Assembly: GCA_964618455.1 (NCBI GenBank)
Contig: CAZUAQ010000002.1
Coordinates: forward strand, 115,876-179,875
Direction: 5' to 3'
Origin: CAZUAQ01 sp964618455
GTDB taxonomy: Bacteria; Planctomycetota; Phycisphaerae; UBA1845; PWPN01
DNA length: 64,000 nt
The notes under the pieces are model-generated. The model saw only the letters and a program-made list of their open reading frames with translations, was not told where the DNA came from and made no database searches. Made by a program: the position numbers and the translations under genes. Shown in pieces: positions 43,244-52,704 of this stretch. Numbering within the stretch: position 1 is the stretch's first letter; the number at the start of each line of letters is the position of its first letter.

Positions 43244-43744
43244 TCATCCTGAGTGGTGTTCATCCTGAGTGGTGTTGAGGTTCCCCACCTCCGGACGGCG
43301 ATTCCAGAAGCTCGGCTTCCCCGTCACACTGTTGATGGTATGCACGATGCATTCGACGAAGGGAAAGAAGAGCACGCCCCACCACCAGGGCAGCATCCCC
43401 GCCTGCTCGTAGCCCAGTGCAATCCATGTGGCCCGACACCCCAGCCCCAGCGGCAATCCGCCGAGCATCCAGACCAGCGGCCTTGCGATGGTATGATTCT
43501 TCCTCGCCCAGACCGATCGCTGTCGCCAGAAGTTGAGATACACCAGTTCCACGTAGTGCCCGCCCAACGGAAACCAGAGCACGGCGGGATAGGTGATCAC
43601 CCACATGAAAAAAAGGGATTCGTCTCGAGGCAGGACGATCGCCAGGAGCGTGGTGACACCGGCGGCAATGGCAAGCGTGCGGGTCAGCGTGGCGGCGAGC
43701 GTCTCGCGAAACGGCGGATGCACCTGATCCTGAAGGTCGACCAT
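43244..43744 (-). CDS. Membrane protein of unknown function
   Basis: A 166-residue protein with four hydrophobic segments, for example TLAIAAGVTTLLAIVLP and WVITYPAVLWFPLGGHYVELVYLNFW. No family is recognised. Its last residues (TTQDEHHSG) are read through a 16-base tandem duplication (43245-43276), so the C terminus may have been changed recently. It lies between the rightward DUF362 gene, with which it converges after 26 bases, and the GH38 gene upstream. Confidence 0.6.
   Translation of the reverse strand: MVDLQDQVHPPFRETLAATLTRTLAIAAGVTTLLAIVLPRDESLFFMWVITYPAVLWFPLGGHYVELVYLNFWRQRSVWARKNHTIARPLVWMLGGLPLGLGCRATWIALGYEQAGMLPWWWGVLFFPFVECIVHTINSVTGKPSFWNRRPEVGNLNTTQDEHHSG
43245..43276. repeat. 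Tandem duplication of a 16-base unit
   Basis: CATCCTGAGTGGTGTT occurs twice in a row (43245-43260 and 43261-43276). GTCATCCTGAG-type strings are frequent in dispersed intergenic sequences of environmental bacteria, so this may be the remnant of such an element at the 3-prime end of a gene. Confidence 0.85.
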
Positions 43745-43790
43745 GCTCTTCCTCGTCTACCGCATTTCTTCGAATAGATTCGCCGAAACG

Positions 43791-46343
43791 TCACTTGCCG
43801 AGCTTTACCGTTTCAATCATATAGGGTTCCATCTTCAGTCGGACGACCCCGCCCTCGATCTTCAGCGTGCTGGGCCGGCGTTCCAGGAGGTTGACCTGTT
43901 CCGCTCGCGTGAACGATTCGGGAACACGGAGCGCCACCGTCTCGCTCCGGCCCTTGAACTCATAGAGCCGCACCACCAGTGATTCCGAGGTCTCCGCGCG
44001 CTTGACGGTCGAGATCATCGTACCGTCGGCGTCGAGCTGCAGAGCGGGCATGCCGGCGTCAGGTTGGGTGTCGACGGTGGCGTGCATCGGGCGGTTGTAG
44101 CTCCAGGCCATTTGCGTCACGTCGGTGTCCTGCCATGAGCCCTCGTAGGGGTAGAGGGCGATGCGGAAGTGATGCATGGCGGAGTCGCGCATGCCGTCAA
44201 ACAACGGCATGCGGTAGTAGTTGGGTTCGTACAAGCACCAGGGCGTGGTCGGGCTGCGGAGAAGCGAGACGAAGACGTTGCCGCCTTCAATGCGCGTGCT
44301 GCCCTCACCGCGGTTGATGACCGCCACGGAGCCGGTCTTCGACGCCGGCGCGGCCCAGTGGATGGCGGGCCAGTCGCCGTTGATGCCGTTGGGATGGTAC
44401 GTGAAGGTGTTGTAACGCTGACGTTCGAGCGTGCCGTAAGGAATCTCGTAGTGACCGGTATCGTTGTGGACCGTCGTCGGGAAGGCGACGCGGAGGCGGC
44501 GGTTGTGTGTGTCCCAATCGACATCGAAGAAGAACTCGATGGTGGGCAGGTCCTTATGAAGGACAACGCGCTGCGTCCACGACAGCCAGTTCACCTCGAA
44601 GTCGTGGAAGTTGCCGGGGTGGGTGCCCTCGAAGACGAGTTCCTGCGTCGTGGGCGTGACAACGCTCTCCTTGAATCGGCCGAAGGGGCTCATGCGCTCG
44701 CGGAAGTGGTCGGCCTTACGCGTGGCCCACGGGTCGCCGTAATCGTGCTCGAGGATCAACTCACCGCAGTGATGAAACGCGGGGTGAACCCATTCGCGAT
44801 CCAGTTGCCTGTCGCGGATCGACGTGACGCCATGCCCGTCGGCGGAGACTTCGAAGCGATCGTTGGTGATGATGCGATTCTGCGATCGCTCAACCCTGGG
44901 TTTCGGAGCGGGCGCGATCTCGATTTGGGAAACGCCCATGCCGTCGATCTCGCGCGCGAGGAGTGTGATCTGTGTCTTCCCGTGTGAAGTCGCCTCGACG
45001 CGGTAAACCGGCAATTCGCCTTTTGCATCGGTGGCGTGGGCATGCTCGGCGGACCAGTCCTCGAGTTCGATGGTCACCGGCGCGGAGCGTTTCCAACTCA
45101 GCGTGTTGATCACGCTGACCGAACGTGCGTCCTTGGCGGGTTTGGCTTTCTCGAACAGCGCCTTCGACGCATCCACCGCCACCTTTCGCGCCGTCGCGTC
45201 GATGGCGTCGTACATGTCCATCAGCTCGTCACAGGCGGGGTCGATGTGCGTGGCGGGCAGGGCGTCGTGAAAATGCGTGAAGATGAGGTCACGCCACGCT
45301 TCGGTGAGTTCCTCTTGTGCGTACTTGCCGTTGCGAATCCACGCCAGCGCTGCCAAGGTTTCGGCCTGCATGAGTTCGTGTTCACTTCGACGGTTGCGCT
45401 GTTTGAGCTTGATCCGCGTGACCCAGCAACCGGCGGAGCTTCCGGCGATGTCCGGATTCCGCGTGATCCGCTCCGGCGCGGGCTCGTCGACACGCTGAAT
45501 ATCCTGAGCGAAGTCGGCGGCGATGGTATCGAATGTGGCGTGCTTGAACGCCACATCCTTACGGCGGGCCTGCTCCGCCTGCATCTCCTCCTGAATGTTC
45601 ATGTTCGGAAGCGTCTCTTCACCGCCAAGCTGAATCACGCCGAGCGGTTCGTCCTCGATCTCGTGCAGCCAATTGTTCACCTCGACACGATAGGACTGGT
45701 CGAAGCCGCGCTGCGCGCATTGATCGCAGCCCTTGCCGTGGCAGACCTCGCACGGCTTGAGCTTGTGCGTCCCGCCCTGGATGAGCCGAAGCCACGGCGG
45801 CCGAACATAGAGCGTGGTGCCATCAAGCCCGCGCCAGTAGTCGTTGTCGGGCTCGGTGTAGCTGAAGAAGGGAAGCCAGTCGACCTCGGATCGGCGGAAT
45901 ATCTGGGGGAGCTGCGCGGAGGAGCCGAAGCCGTCGCAGCGGCAGCCGGTGGTCACTTTGAGTCCCACCTCCTGCTCGGCCCAGAGAATACCGTAGAGCA
46001 TGTTCCGCACGAGGGACTCGCCCTGCGGCATGTTCGCGTCGGGAATGACTTCGCCGCTGGCGAGCAGTTCGAATCGGCCCTCGTCGGCCAGCGCTTTGAT
46101 TCGATCGCGCATTTCCGGCCGCCGCTCCAGGTACTTGCGTAGCGATACGGTCTGCTCGAGCACGATGGCGATGGGGGATTTCTCCGCCAGTGCGATCCAG
46201 TCGTCGATCACCGCCTGCTCGATGTCGGCATAACTCGCGTACGTGTCGCCGTTGTAGTCGAAACGCCGACCCCAGCAGCGGCGCCAGGTCGGGTCGAAGT
46301 GGTTGTAGTGAACGAGGTACACGGGGGTGCGGTCATCGGGCAT
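43791..46343 (-). CDS. GH38-type alpha-mannosidase with an inserted DnaJ-like zinc motif
   Basis: An 850-residue GH38 enzyme. The zinc site starts with His15 and Asp17 (NHFDPTW), the nucleophile is probably Asp137 (CRCDGFGSSAQLPQIFR), and the later THFHDALPATH gives another ligand region. The C-terminal half holds the beta-sandwich domains (ELVFEGTHPGNFHDFEVNW, DLPTIEFFFDVDWDTHNRRLRVAFP). Residues 198-209 carry CEVCHGKGCDQC, a DnaJ-type CXXCXGXGCXXC pattern unusual for this family, in a loop before FDQSYRVEV. There is no export signal, so it should act in the cytoplasm on imported glycans. It diverges from the NRAMP-like gene. Confidence 0.92.
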   Translation of the reverse strand: MPDDRTPVYLVHYNHFDPTWRRCWGRRFDYNGDTYASYADIEQAVIDDWIALAEKSPIAIVLEQTVSLRKYLERRPEMRDRIKALADEGRFELLASGEVIPDANMPQGESLVRNMLYGILWAEQEVGLKVTTGCRCDGFGSSAQLPQIFRRSEVDWLPFFSYTEPDNDYWRGLDGTTLYVRPPWLRLIQGGTHKLKPCEVCHGKGCDQCAQRGFDQSYRVEVNNWLHEIEDEPLGVIQLGGEETLPNMNIQEEMQAEQARRKDVAFKHATFDTIAADFAQDIQRVDEPAPERITRNPDIAGSSAGCWVTRIKLKQRNRRSEHELMQAETLAALAWIRNGKYAQEELTEAWRDLIFTHFHDALPATHIDPACDELMDMYDAIDATARKVAVDASKALFEKAKPAKDARSVSVINTLSWKRSAPVTIELEDWSAEHAHATDAKGELPVYRVEATSHGKTQITLLAREIDGMGVSQIEIAPAPKPRVERSQNRIITNDRFEVSADGHGVTSIRDRQLDREWVHPAFHHCGELILEHDYGDPWATRKADHFRERMSPFGRFKESVVTPTTQELVFEGTHPGNFHDFEVNWLSWTQRVVLHKDLPTIEFFFDVDWDTHNRRLRVAFPTTVHNDTGHYEIPYGTLERQRYNTFTYHPNGINGDWPAIHWAAPASKTGSVAVINRGEGSTRIEGGNVFVSLLRSPTTPWCLYEPNYYRMPLFDGMRDSAMHHFRIALYPYEGSWQDTDVTQMAWSYNRPMHATVDTQPDAGMPALQLDADGTMISTVKRAETSESLVVRLYEFKGRSETVALRVPESFTRAEQVNLLERRPSTLKIEGGVVRLKMEPYMIETVKLGK

Positions 46344-46496
46344 GCGAAAAACTCCGTTCGCGGGCGTCGGGTTGGCTCTTTCCGGTTCGCCAGCGTCGGG
46401 GAAATGCGCGGGAGCGTCAAGATGCGAGAAACGGACTCAGGAGGCAATGTTGGACCGCTTGCACTGGGCCCAATTCGCCGGTAGGACAGCGTCATC

Positions 46497-47834
46497 ATGA
46501 GTGACTCCGAATCCCCCTCCACGATGGAAAACGGGTCCGCGACGGCACGACCGGCAGGCTGGTGGCGATCGCTCGGACCGGGCATCATCATCGCGTCCGT
46601 GGTCTTCGGTCCGGGCAGCCTGATGACGAGTTCGAAGATCGGCGCGCTCTACGGCTACGACCTGCTATGGGTGTTGCTGTTGATGGCGGCGCTGATGGGA
46701 TCGTTCCTGCTGATGGCGGCGCGGATCGGCATGTTCGCCCCGGCTACGCCCTGCACGATGGTCGCCCAGTCCTGGGGGCGGCCCTGGGCGGTGCTGATCG
46801 GCCTGACGGTCTGTCTGATCTGCGGTGCGTTTCAGTTCGGCAACAATGTGGCCGTCGCCGAGGCGGTCAAGCAGATGGGCGCGAATTCGTGGTTCGCGGA
46901 CAACCTGCTGTTGCCCATCCTGAATGCGGGCCTGGCGATCTTCCTGTTCGCGTTCAAGCACGTGTACAAGTGGATCGAGCGCGTGGCCATGGTGATGGTG
47001 GGCGTCATGCTGGCGGCGTTCGCATTCAACCTGGTGGTGAAGGTGCATCCGCCGATACTGGACGTGTTCGGCGGGATCTTTCCGTCGTGGCCGGAAGGCC
47101 TGACGCTGCGGTGGCCTACCGTCGCCGAGGGCAAAGTGGTGGACCCGACCGGACTGCTGGCGAGCTTTGTGGGAACGACTTTCGTCGTGGCCGGTGCTTT
47201 TCTTCAGGCGAGCCTCGTGCGGGAGAAGGGTTGGTCGAAAAATGAGTACGCCCGCGGTGTGAGTGACATGCTGGCCGGCGTATTCTGCCTGGCGCTCATC
47301 AGTGGATTGATCCTGGTAACGGCGGGGACGGTGTTGCGCGGACTGCTTGCCCCGGCCGCGGGTGTCGGCGATCTGGCGGCGCAGTTGCGGCCGACATTCG
47401 GCCCGGTGGCGCACGGCTTGTTCTGCCTGGGCATGCTGGCGGCGGCGCTGAGTTCCGTGCTGGTCAACGCGATGATGGCGGGGATGATCCTCGCGGACGG
47501 CGTGGGGCTGCCGGCGCGGATGAGCAATCTGGCGCCGCGGGTGCTCACGATTCTCGTTCTGGGTGTCGGGATGCTGATCGCGATGCTGGTGATCAAGGCG
47601 AGGTTCGAAGCGGTCAACGCGATCATCTTCGCCCAGGCGGTGACGGTGCTCGGCAACCCGCTGATGGTCATCGTGCTGCTGTGGCTGGCGAACAGCCGGA
47701 GGTTGATGGGGCCGCGCCGCAATGGGGTGTTCCTGAACGCAATGGGGATCGTCGGGTTCGTCGTGGTGGCATTCCTGGCGTCGCGTGTGGCGTGGCGGAT
47801 CATTCTGATGGCGACATTGTCGGGCGATGGCTGA
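46497..47834 (+). CDS. Divergent NRAMP-family transporter lacking canonical metal motifs
   Basis: A 445-residue protein with about 11 membrane helices and the NRAMP layout (SLGPGIIIASVVFGPGSLMTSSKIGALYGYDLLW). In metal-transporting members the first helix has DPGN; here the position reads GPGS (38-41). The helix-6 MPHN motif is also absent (VVAGAFLQASLVREKGW at about 231-246). A different substrate (a larger or differently charged ion, or an amino acid or amine as in the wider APC fold) is therefore likely. An AGGA ribosome site precedes the ATG. It stands alone after the divergent GH38 gene. Confidence 0.88.
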   Translation: MSDSESPSTMENGSATARPAGWWRSLGPGIIIASVVFGPGSLMTSSKIGALYGYDLLWVLLLMAALMGSFLLMAARIGMFAPATPCTMVAQSWGRPWAVLIGLTVCLICGAFQFGNNVAVAEAVKQMGANSWFADNLLLPILNAGLAIFLFAFKHVYKWIERVAMVMVGVMLAAFAFNLVVKVHPPILDVFGGIFPSWPEGLTLRWPTVAEGKVVDPTGLLASFVGTTFVVAGAFLQASLVREKGWSKNEYARGVSDMLAGVFCLALISGLILVTAGTVLRGLLAPAAGVGDLAAQLRPTFGPVAHGLFCLGMLAAALSSVLVNAMMAGMILADGVGLPARMSNLAPRVLTILVLGVGMLIAMLVIKARFEAVNAIIFAQAVTVLGNPLMVIVLLWLANSRRLMGPRRNGVFLNAMGIVGFVVVAFLASRVAWRIILMATLSGDG

Positions 47835-47895
47835 TCGCCATGTGCTCACGATTCAGAATGGGTCAGCAATGCGGTCTGGCTGCATATGACGACGG

Positions 47896-48390
47896 CTACA
47901 CTTCGCGATCGAGTTCGATGAAGTTCAACTCGTCCGTCTTCAGATCAAGGATCGCGATCGTCTTGACGGAAACGCGGTGCAGGGCACCCGGATTGATCAC
48001 GCGCGTGTTGCCGACGTGATGATCCGCCCGTTCATGCGTGTGGCCGTGGAACACGTAGTCGTACTCGCCGCGATCGCGTGCGCGAAAGAAAGCGCGTTCG
48101 TGACCGTGGCAGACGGCGATTCGTTTCCCGTCGCGCGTCAGGGAGAGCGGAATCTCCTGCGGCCAGTGCAGATCCATGGCTTCGATCCGCCGCTGCCATC
48201 CGAGTTCGGGATGATCGGTGTTGCCCCAGACGAACCAGCTGGGTTCCCCCGCCATCTCCTCGAGGACCGCCAGTCCTCCCACATCACCGCAATGGATGAT
48301 CGTGTTGACACCCGACTCGCGAAAGATGGCCATGGCCTGGCGGACGGGTTCCACACGGCCGTGGCTGTCGGACATGATGCCGATTTTCAT
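47896..48390 (-). CDS. Metallophosphoesterase, YfcE/MJ0936 type
   Basis: A 164-residue phosphoesterase with the calcineurin-like metal motifs: IMSDSHG, HCGDVGG, WGNTD, CHGH and FHGHTHER. This compact form resembles the YfcE/MJ0936 phosphodiesterases that act on simple phosphodiesters or cyclic nucleotides in vitro. The ATG at 48390 gives the proper start MKIGIMSDSHG; the open frame extends far upstream without family resemblance. It is divergent from a second, larger metallophosphoesterase gene 338 bases away. Confidence 0.93.
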   Translation of the reverse strand: MKIGIMSDSHGRVEPVRQAMAIFRESGVNTIIHCGDVGGLAVLEEMAGEPSWFVWGNTDHPELGWQRRIEAMDLHWPQEIPLSLTRDGKRIAVCHGHERAFFRARDRGEYDYVFHGHTHERADHHVGNTRVINPGALHRVSVKTIAILDLKTDELNFIELDREV

Positions 48391-48727
48391 TCGGATTCCC
48401 CAGCTTCTTTCCAAGTCCACCACAAAGCGCGATCCCCGACCCGGGCGCCTCCGGATTCGGGAACCATCGCGTGCCGGCCCCATCGGCCGGCCGCTCTCTT
48501 CCGTGCTGCCTGCTCGAAAACAGGCATCGAACGGATGGGCATCGGACATGAGCGGGATTTGCCGAAATGCCGATCCCGACGTAGGATACGTGGTTTCGTC
48601 GCCGCGGGGCAAGCCTGCGGCCTGGATGAGGAAGACCGATCGGCATGGGTCGGGCGCGGTGACCCGCCGAGCACACGACCATCCGCCGGGAGCGATGCCG
48701 CGGAGACGTTTCCGCAGGGCCAAACGC
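48391..48727. other. Intergenic region between two divergent phosphoesterase genes
   Basis: These 337 bases are GC-rich and contain open frames in several phases, none with family resemblance or a ribosome site. I see no clear promoter pair, RNA or repeat. Confidence 0.45.
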
Positions 48728-49489
48728 ATGTTCGCAGTGATCTCTGACATCCATGGCAACCTGGAAGCCCTGAAGGCGGTACTGGCCGATATCGATGAAC
48801 GCGGCGTAGAACGAATTGTCTGCCTGGGCGACGTGATCGGGTACGGCCCGAACCCGCGCGAGTGCATCGACATCGTGATGGAGCGCTGCGAGTTCTGTCT
48901 CTGCGGCAATCACGATCACGCGGTGTTCTACGAGCCGTTCAATTTCAATGTCAGCGCCGAACGGGCCTGTCTCTGGACGCGCCAGACGCTGGAAGACGAG
49001 CCCGAGAAGGCCGATCGCGACCGCCGGTGGGACTTCCTGGGCAACCTGCCGGTGCGGATCGTGTACGAGGATCTCCTTTTCGTGCATGCCTCGCCCCGCC
49101 GCCCGGTGAACGAGTATCTCTTTGCCGATGACGTCTACTCCAATCCGAACAAGCTGATCGCCAACTTCGAGCGGCTGGAGCAGGTGGGCTGCTTCGTGGG
49201 GCACACGCACGTACCGGGCGTCTTCGTGGACGACCCGTATTTCGAGTCGCCGGACGAACTGGCGGACCCGGGCTTCTACGACATCGCCGACGACGACAAG
49301 GTGATCATCAACGTCGGCAGTGTCGGCCAGCCGCGCGACCGCGATCCCCGGGCGGCGTACGGCATCGTGGATGACGGCCGGGTGGAGTTCATCCGACTGG
49401 AATACGAAATTGAAAAAGTGGTCCAGAAGATCATCAATACGCCCGAACTCGATGATTTTCTGGGTCACCGCCTCCTGGAAGGCCGCTGA
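48728..49489 (+). CDS. Metallophosphoesterase with long C-terminal lid
   Basis: A 253-residue calcineurin-like phosphoesterase. Motifs run in order: VISDIHGNLEAL, CLGDVIGYGPNP, LCGNHDHA, VHASPR, and FVGHTHVPGVF. The segment IINVGSVGQPRDRDPRAAYGI is typical for the group that includes diadenosine tetraphosphatase-like and YfcE-like enzymes. The substrate is unknown. The ATG at 48728 gives the expected start. It is followed by yidC after 126 bases. Confidence 0.93.
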   Translation: MFAVISDIHGNLEALKAVLADIDERGVERIVCLGDVIGYGPNPRECIDIVMERCEFCLCGNHDHAVFYEPFNFNVSAERACLWTRQTLEDEPEKADRDRRWDFLGNLPVRIVYEDLLFVHASPRRPVNEYLFADDVYSNPNKLIANFERLEQVGCFVGHTHVPGVFVDDPYFESPDELADPGFYDIADDDKVIINVGSVGQPRDRDPRAAYGIVDDGRVEFIRLEYEIEKVVQKIINTPELDDFLGHRLLEGR

Positions 49490-49615
49490 GGAAACCGGAT
49501 CGGATGCAACAATCGCGGCGTTCATCCGACAACGGTAGGAATCACTAACAACACCGAGAGGGCCTGGGGAACGACGATCGGCCCTTTGACCTCATCACCG
49601 GATTGAGTTGAATCG

Positions 49616-51760
49616 ATGGATACCCGACGGCTAATCGTAGCTTTGCTTGCGTCCATGGCAGTGTTCATGCTGTGGAACTTTATCTACCTGGCGTACATCA
49701 ACCCGCCGCCCCCTCCGACGGAAGGCGCGGACGACACCGGCACGAGCGAAATCACCCGAGAAGGCGGCGAGACATCCTCGACCACGTCGGGAACGGCAAA
49801 CGGAACCTCGCCGACCACGACCCAGGCGACGACAACCCCATCCTCCTCGGGCAGCGGCCTCCGTGTGGACGGGGCAGCCGGGCGTGAGCCGGTCATCCTC
49901 GGCGATGCCGGGCCGGACAGCGCCTACCCCATCGAAATTCGCATCGCCTCGCGCGGGGCGTCGGTGTCCGAGGCCTTTCTGCGTGACTACAAACAGACGC
50001 TGGACAAGGAAGACCCCTACCAGCTCCTGCACGAGGTAGAGTCGCCCGCCGGTGAATCGCTGCCGATGCCGGGCCGATCCTTCGTGACGCCACGTCTGCG
50101 TTTCGTGAATCTCGAGGTGGATGTCGACCTGGGGAACGTGGATTGGCATCTCGATTCGGCGAGCACGGAACAGGTCAAGGTCTGGTACGTGGACGTGGTC
50201 TCGGCGGACGGCGAGGCGCTGGCTCGCGTGCGGAAGACGTACGAACTGAAACCGCGCGCGAAGAGCGATGAGCCGGAAGAGCGCACCTATGACCTTGACT
50301 TCCGCATCTCGGTCGAGAATCTCACGGATGCGAATCACGAGATGATCCTCGTGCAGCGCGGGCCGATCGGCATGGATCGCGAAGACCGCCGCGCCGATGA
50401 TCGCAAGGTGATCGGCGCGGTCTACGATTCCGGCAGCGTGGTGTCGAAAGACTATGCTCGCAAGTCATTCCTCAAGAAGACGGAAATCATCGCGGATGAC
50501 GATAAAGGACAACCGGCGGCATGGGCGGCGGTAACGAACAAGTTCTTTGCCGGCATCATGACGCCTTACGATCGCTACGGCGCCCCCGAAAAACCTGTGT
50601 ACCTCATCGAATCCGTCCACCTGTCCGACCGGGAGGAGTTGCCCAACGGCGAGGAGTTCGGCGACGACATCAGCTTCGAGTACGTCACCAAGCCGTTCGG
50701 AATCGCGGCGGGCGAGACGAAGGAATTCGCCTTCGAGTGCTTCCTCGGCCCGAAGTCCAAACGCACGTTGGAGCGTGTGGAACGCTATGCCAAGCGGGAC
50801 TACTTCGCGACGATCGGCGAGTACTTCTACTTCTGTGCTCCCGAGTCGCTGGGGCGCCTGATGATGTGGTTGCTGATCACGCTGCATGATGTACCGCCGC
50901 ACAACTACGGGCTGGCGATCATCGTGCTCGTGCTGCTGGTGCGGACCCTCCTCCACCCGGTCACCAAGAAGAGCCAGGCGAACATGATGCGCATGCAGAA
51001 ACGCATGTCGTCGATTCAGCCGAAGCTGCAGGAAGCCAAGAAGAAGCACGCCAACGACCAGCAGAAGTACCAGCAGGCGATGATGGAGATCTACCGGGAA
51101 GCGGGGATCAACCCGGCCGGTCAGATGCTGACGTGCATGCCGATGATGCTGCAGATTCCGATCTGGGCGGCGCTGTGGGCATCGCTGAACTCGATGAACG
51201 AGATGCGACACGCGGCGTTTCTGCCGTTCTGGATCACCGACCTGGCGGGGCAGGACGCATTGATCAAATTCGGCGGCCCGGTGACGATCCCCCTGATCGA
51301 CCTGCTTACCGGCCCGATTTACTCGTTCAACCTGCTTCCCATTCTGCTGGGTGTCTCGCAGCTTCTTCAGGCGCGGTTCATGCCGCGGGGCAACCCCGCC
51401 GTGCAGAAGGACAGCCAGAACCCCGACCAGCTCGAGCAGCAGCGCAAGATGATGATGTTCATGAGCATCTTCTTCGTGTTCATCCTCTACAACGCGCCGG
51501 CGGGGCTGAACCTGTACATCATGTGCAGCAACCTGTTCGGCATTCTCGAGCAGTGGCAGATCCGCAAGCACATTGCCAAGGAAGACGAGAAGCTGCAGAA
51601 GGAACAGAAGGAAATCGAGGCGGGGGTGCGCAAGCCGAAGGAGCGCAAGGAAACCTGGCTCGAGAAGAAGTGGAAGAACCTCCAGAAACAGGCGATGGAA
51701 GCCCAGCGGCTTCAGAACGAGAAGAAGAAGCAGGAACAGCAGCGCCCGCGTAAGAACTGA
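49616..51760 (+). CDS. yidC: Membrane protein insertase YidC
   Basis: YidC inserts and folds membrane proteins alone or with SecYEG. The 714-residue protein has the Gram-negative form: an N-terminal helix (LIVALLASMAVFMLWNFIYLAYI), a Thr/Ser-rich linker, a large periplasmic domain (to about residue 415), and the conserved core with the cytoplasmic helical hairpin (RMQKRMSSIQPKLQEAKKK, with the invariant Arg nearby) and NPAGQMLTCMPMMLQIPIWAALW. The C-terminal tail is a long, strongly charged coil (EKLQKEQKEIEAGVRKPKERK). The neighbours typical for yidC (rpmH, rnpA) are absent, so it lies apart from the origin cluster. Confidence 0.96.
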   Translation: MDTRRLIVALLASMAVFMLWNFIYLAYINPPPPPTEGADDTGTSEITREGGETSSTTSGTANGTSPTTTQATTTPSSSGSGLRVDGAAGREPVILGDAGPDSAYPIEIRIASRGASVSEAFLRDYKQTLDKEDPYQLLHEVESPAGESLPMPGRSFVTPRLRFVNLEVDVDLGNVDWHLDSASTEQVKVWYVDVVSADGEALARVRKTYELKPRAKSDEPEERTYDLDFRISVENLTDANHEMILVQRGPIGMDREDRRADDRKVIGAVYDSGSVVSKDYARKSFLKKTEIIADDDKGQPAAWAAVTNKFFAGIMTPYDRYGAPEKPVYLIESVHLSDREELPNGEEFGDDISFEYVTKPFGIAAGETKEFAFECFLGPKSKRTLERVERYAKRDYFATIGEYFYFCAPESLGRLMMWLLITLHDVPPHNYGLAIIVLVLLVRTLLHPVTKKSQANMMRMQKRMSSIQPKLQEAKKKHANDQQKYQQAMMEIYREAGINPAGQMLTCMPMMLQIPIWAALWASLNSMNEMRHAAFLPFWITDLAGQDALIKFGGPVTIPLIDLLTGPIYSFNLLPILLGVSQLLQARFMPRGNPAVQKDSQNPDQLEQQRKMMMFMSIFFVFILYNAPAGLNLYIMCSNLFGILEQWQIRKHIAKEDEKLQKEQKEIEAGVRKPKERKETWLEKKWKNLQKQAMEAQRLQNEKKKQEQQRPRKN

Positions 51761-51790
51761 TCGATCTGGCAACTCTATCGGGTTCGCCCC

Positions 51791-52531
51791 TCAGTCGCGT
51801 GGCTCGATTCCCGTTCTTTCGGCTGCCTTTGAATCGTGACCGTGGCGGAGAAGTTGAAGACGCGCTTCCAGCAGCTTCCCGCCCCGAAGCTCCATCCGCA
51901 AGATCCCCATGACCGGCGCTTCGTCGCTCACCCAGGTACGCCGGACGTAGTCGATTCCCTCGCTGGTCCAGCGGGATTCGTACAAATCCGCCTCCCATGT
52001 TCGGTCCGCCGCCTCGATCGTCGCCGGTTCCATCGTGATGGTGGGATCGTACGAGGCGTCGAGAGTCCGCACCGGATCGTACGTATGACGATCCTCGCGG
52101 ATGGCGGGCTCGCCCAGGCGCCGGTCGCCCTCCCAGAGCGTCACGCGCGTACGTGTACGCAACGAGTCTTTGTCGATGACCTCGTAACGGAGAAATCGTC
52201 CGCTGAGCGTGTCATACTCCGCCCAATCACCGGATCGGGCGCTTTTCAGTGGCTGAAAGCGCGCGACAGGCTGTGACGTCGCTGCCGGCTGAGTAGTGCT
52301 GTCCGGCGATGAACGAGATTCCAGGGAGGAAACTCCACCTTGATCCGATGCCAGGCGAACCTGCTCCGGCGCCTGTGCCCTCGTTGAAATCTCAAGGCTG
52401 ACTCGACCCGTCTTGTCGGTCCTGCCGGCCGGGGAAGCATCGGTACCATCAGCTGAACCGTGGTCCTCGCATGATACGAGGCCAAGCATCGCCGGGATGA
52501 GGATGCCGAGACACAGCGCGCGTCGCCTCAT
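51791..52531 (-). CDS. Predicted lipoprotein of unknown function
   Basis: A 246-residue protein from the ATG at 52531 (MRRRALCLGILIPAMLGLVSCE), with a lipobox LVSC that fixes the mature start at about Cys21. A Ser/Thr/Gln-rich linker leads into a beta-rich domain (GDWAEYDTLSGRFLRYEVIDKDSL, EADLYESRWTSEGIDYVRRTWVS, GILRMELRGGKLLEARLQLL) that resembles LolA-like or YceI-like folds in pattern only. An in-frame ATG at 52594 is possible. It converges with yidC, from which it is 30 bases away. No function is inferred. Confidence 0.72.
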   Translation of the reverse strand: MRRRALCLGILIPAMLGLVSCEDHGSADGTDASPAGRTDKTGRVSLEISTRAQAPEQVRLASDQGGVSSLESRSSPDSTTQPAATSQPVARFQPLKSARSGDWAEYDTLSGRFLRYEVIDKDSLRTRTRVTLWEGDRRLGEPAIREDRHTYDPVRTLDASYDPTITMEPATIEAADRTWEADLYESRWTSEGIDYVRRTWVSDEAPVMGILRMELRGGKLLEARLQLLRHGHDSKAAERTGIEPRD

Positions 52532-52704
52532 AGCTGACCGCGTGACTCCCGCAAGGCTGCGAGATGCCTGTTCCTCTGTTTGCCGGTTCACCATACCCTT
52601 CGTTCTAGCCCGCGCGGTGCGCGGATGCAAGCGGTGGGCGGCCACGCATCCATGCTCTATGATCCGGCGATTCGAGACGATCCCTGTCCAATGGAGATTC
52701 CCGC

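Noticed and set aside
46665..47849. Open frame antisense to the NRAMP-like gene
   Set aside because: It reads as His/Arg/Gln-rich low-complexity protein, typical for the reverse of membrane-protein codons.
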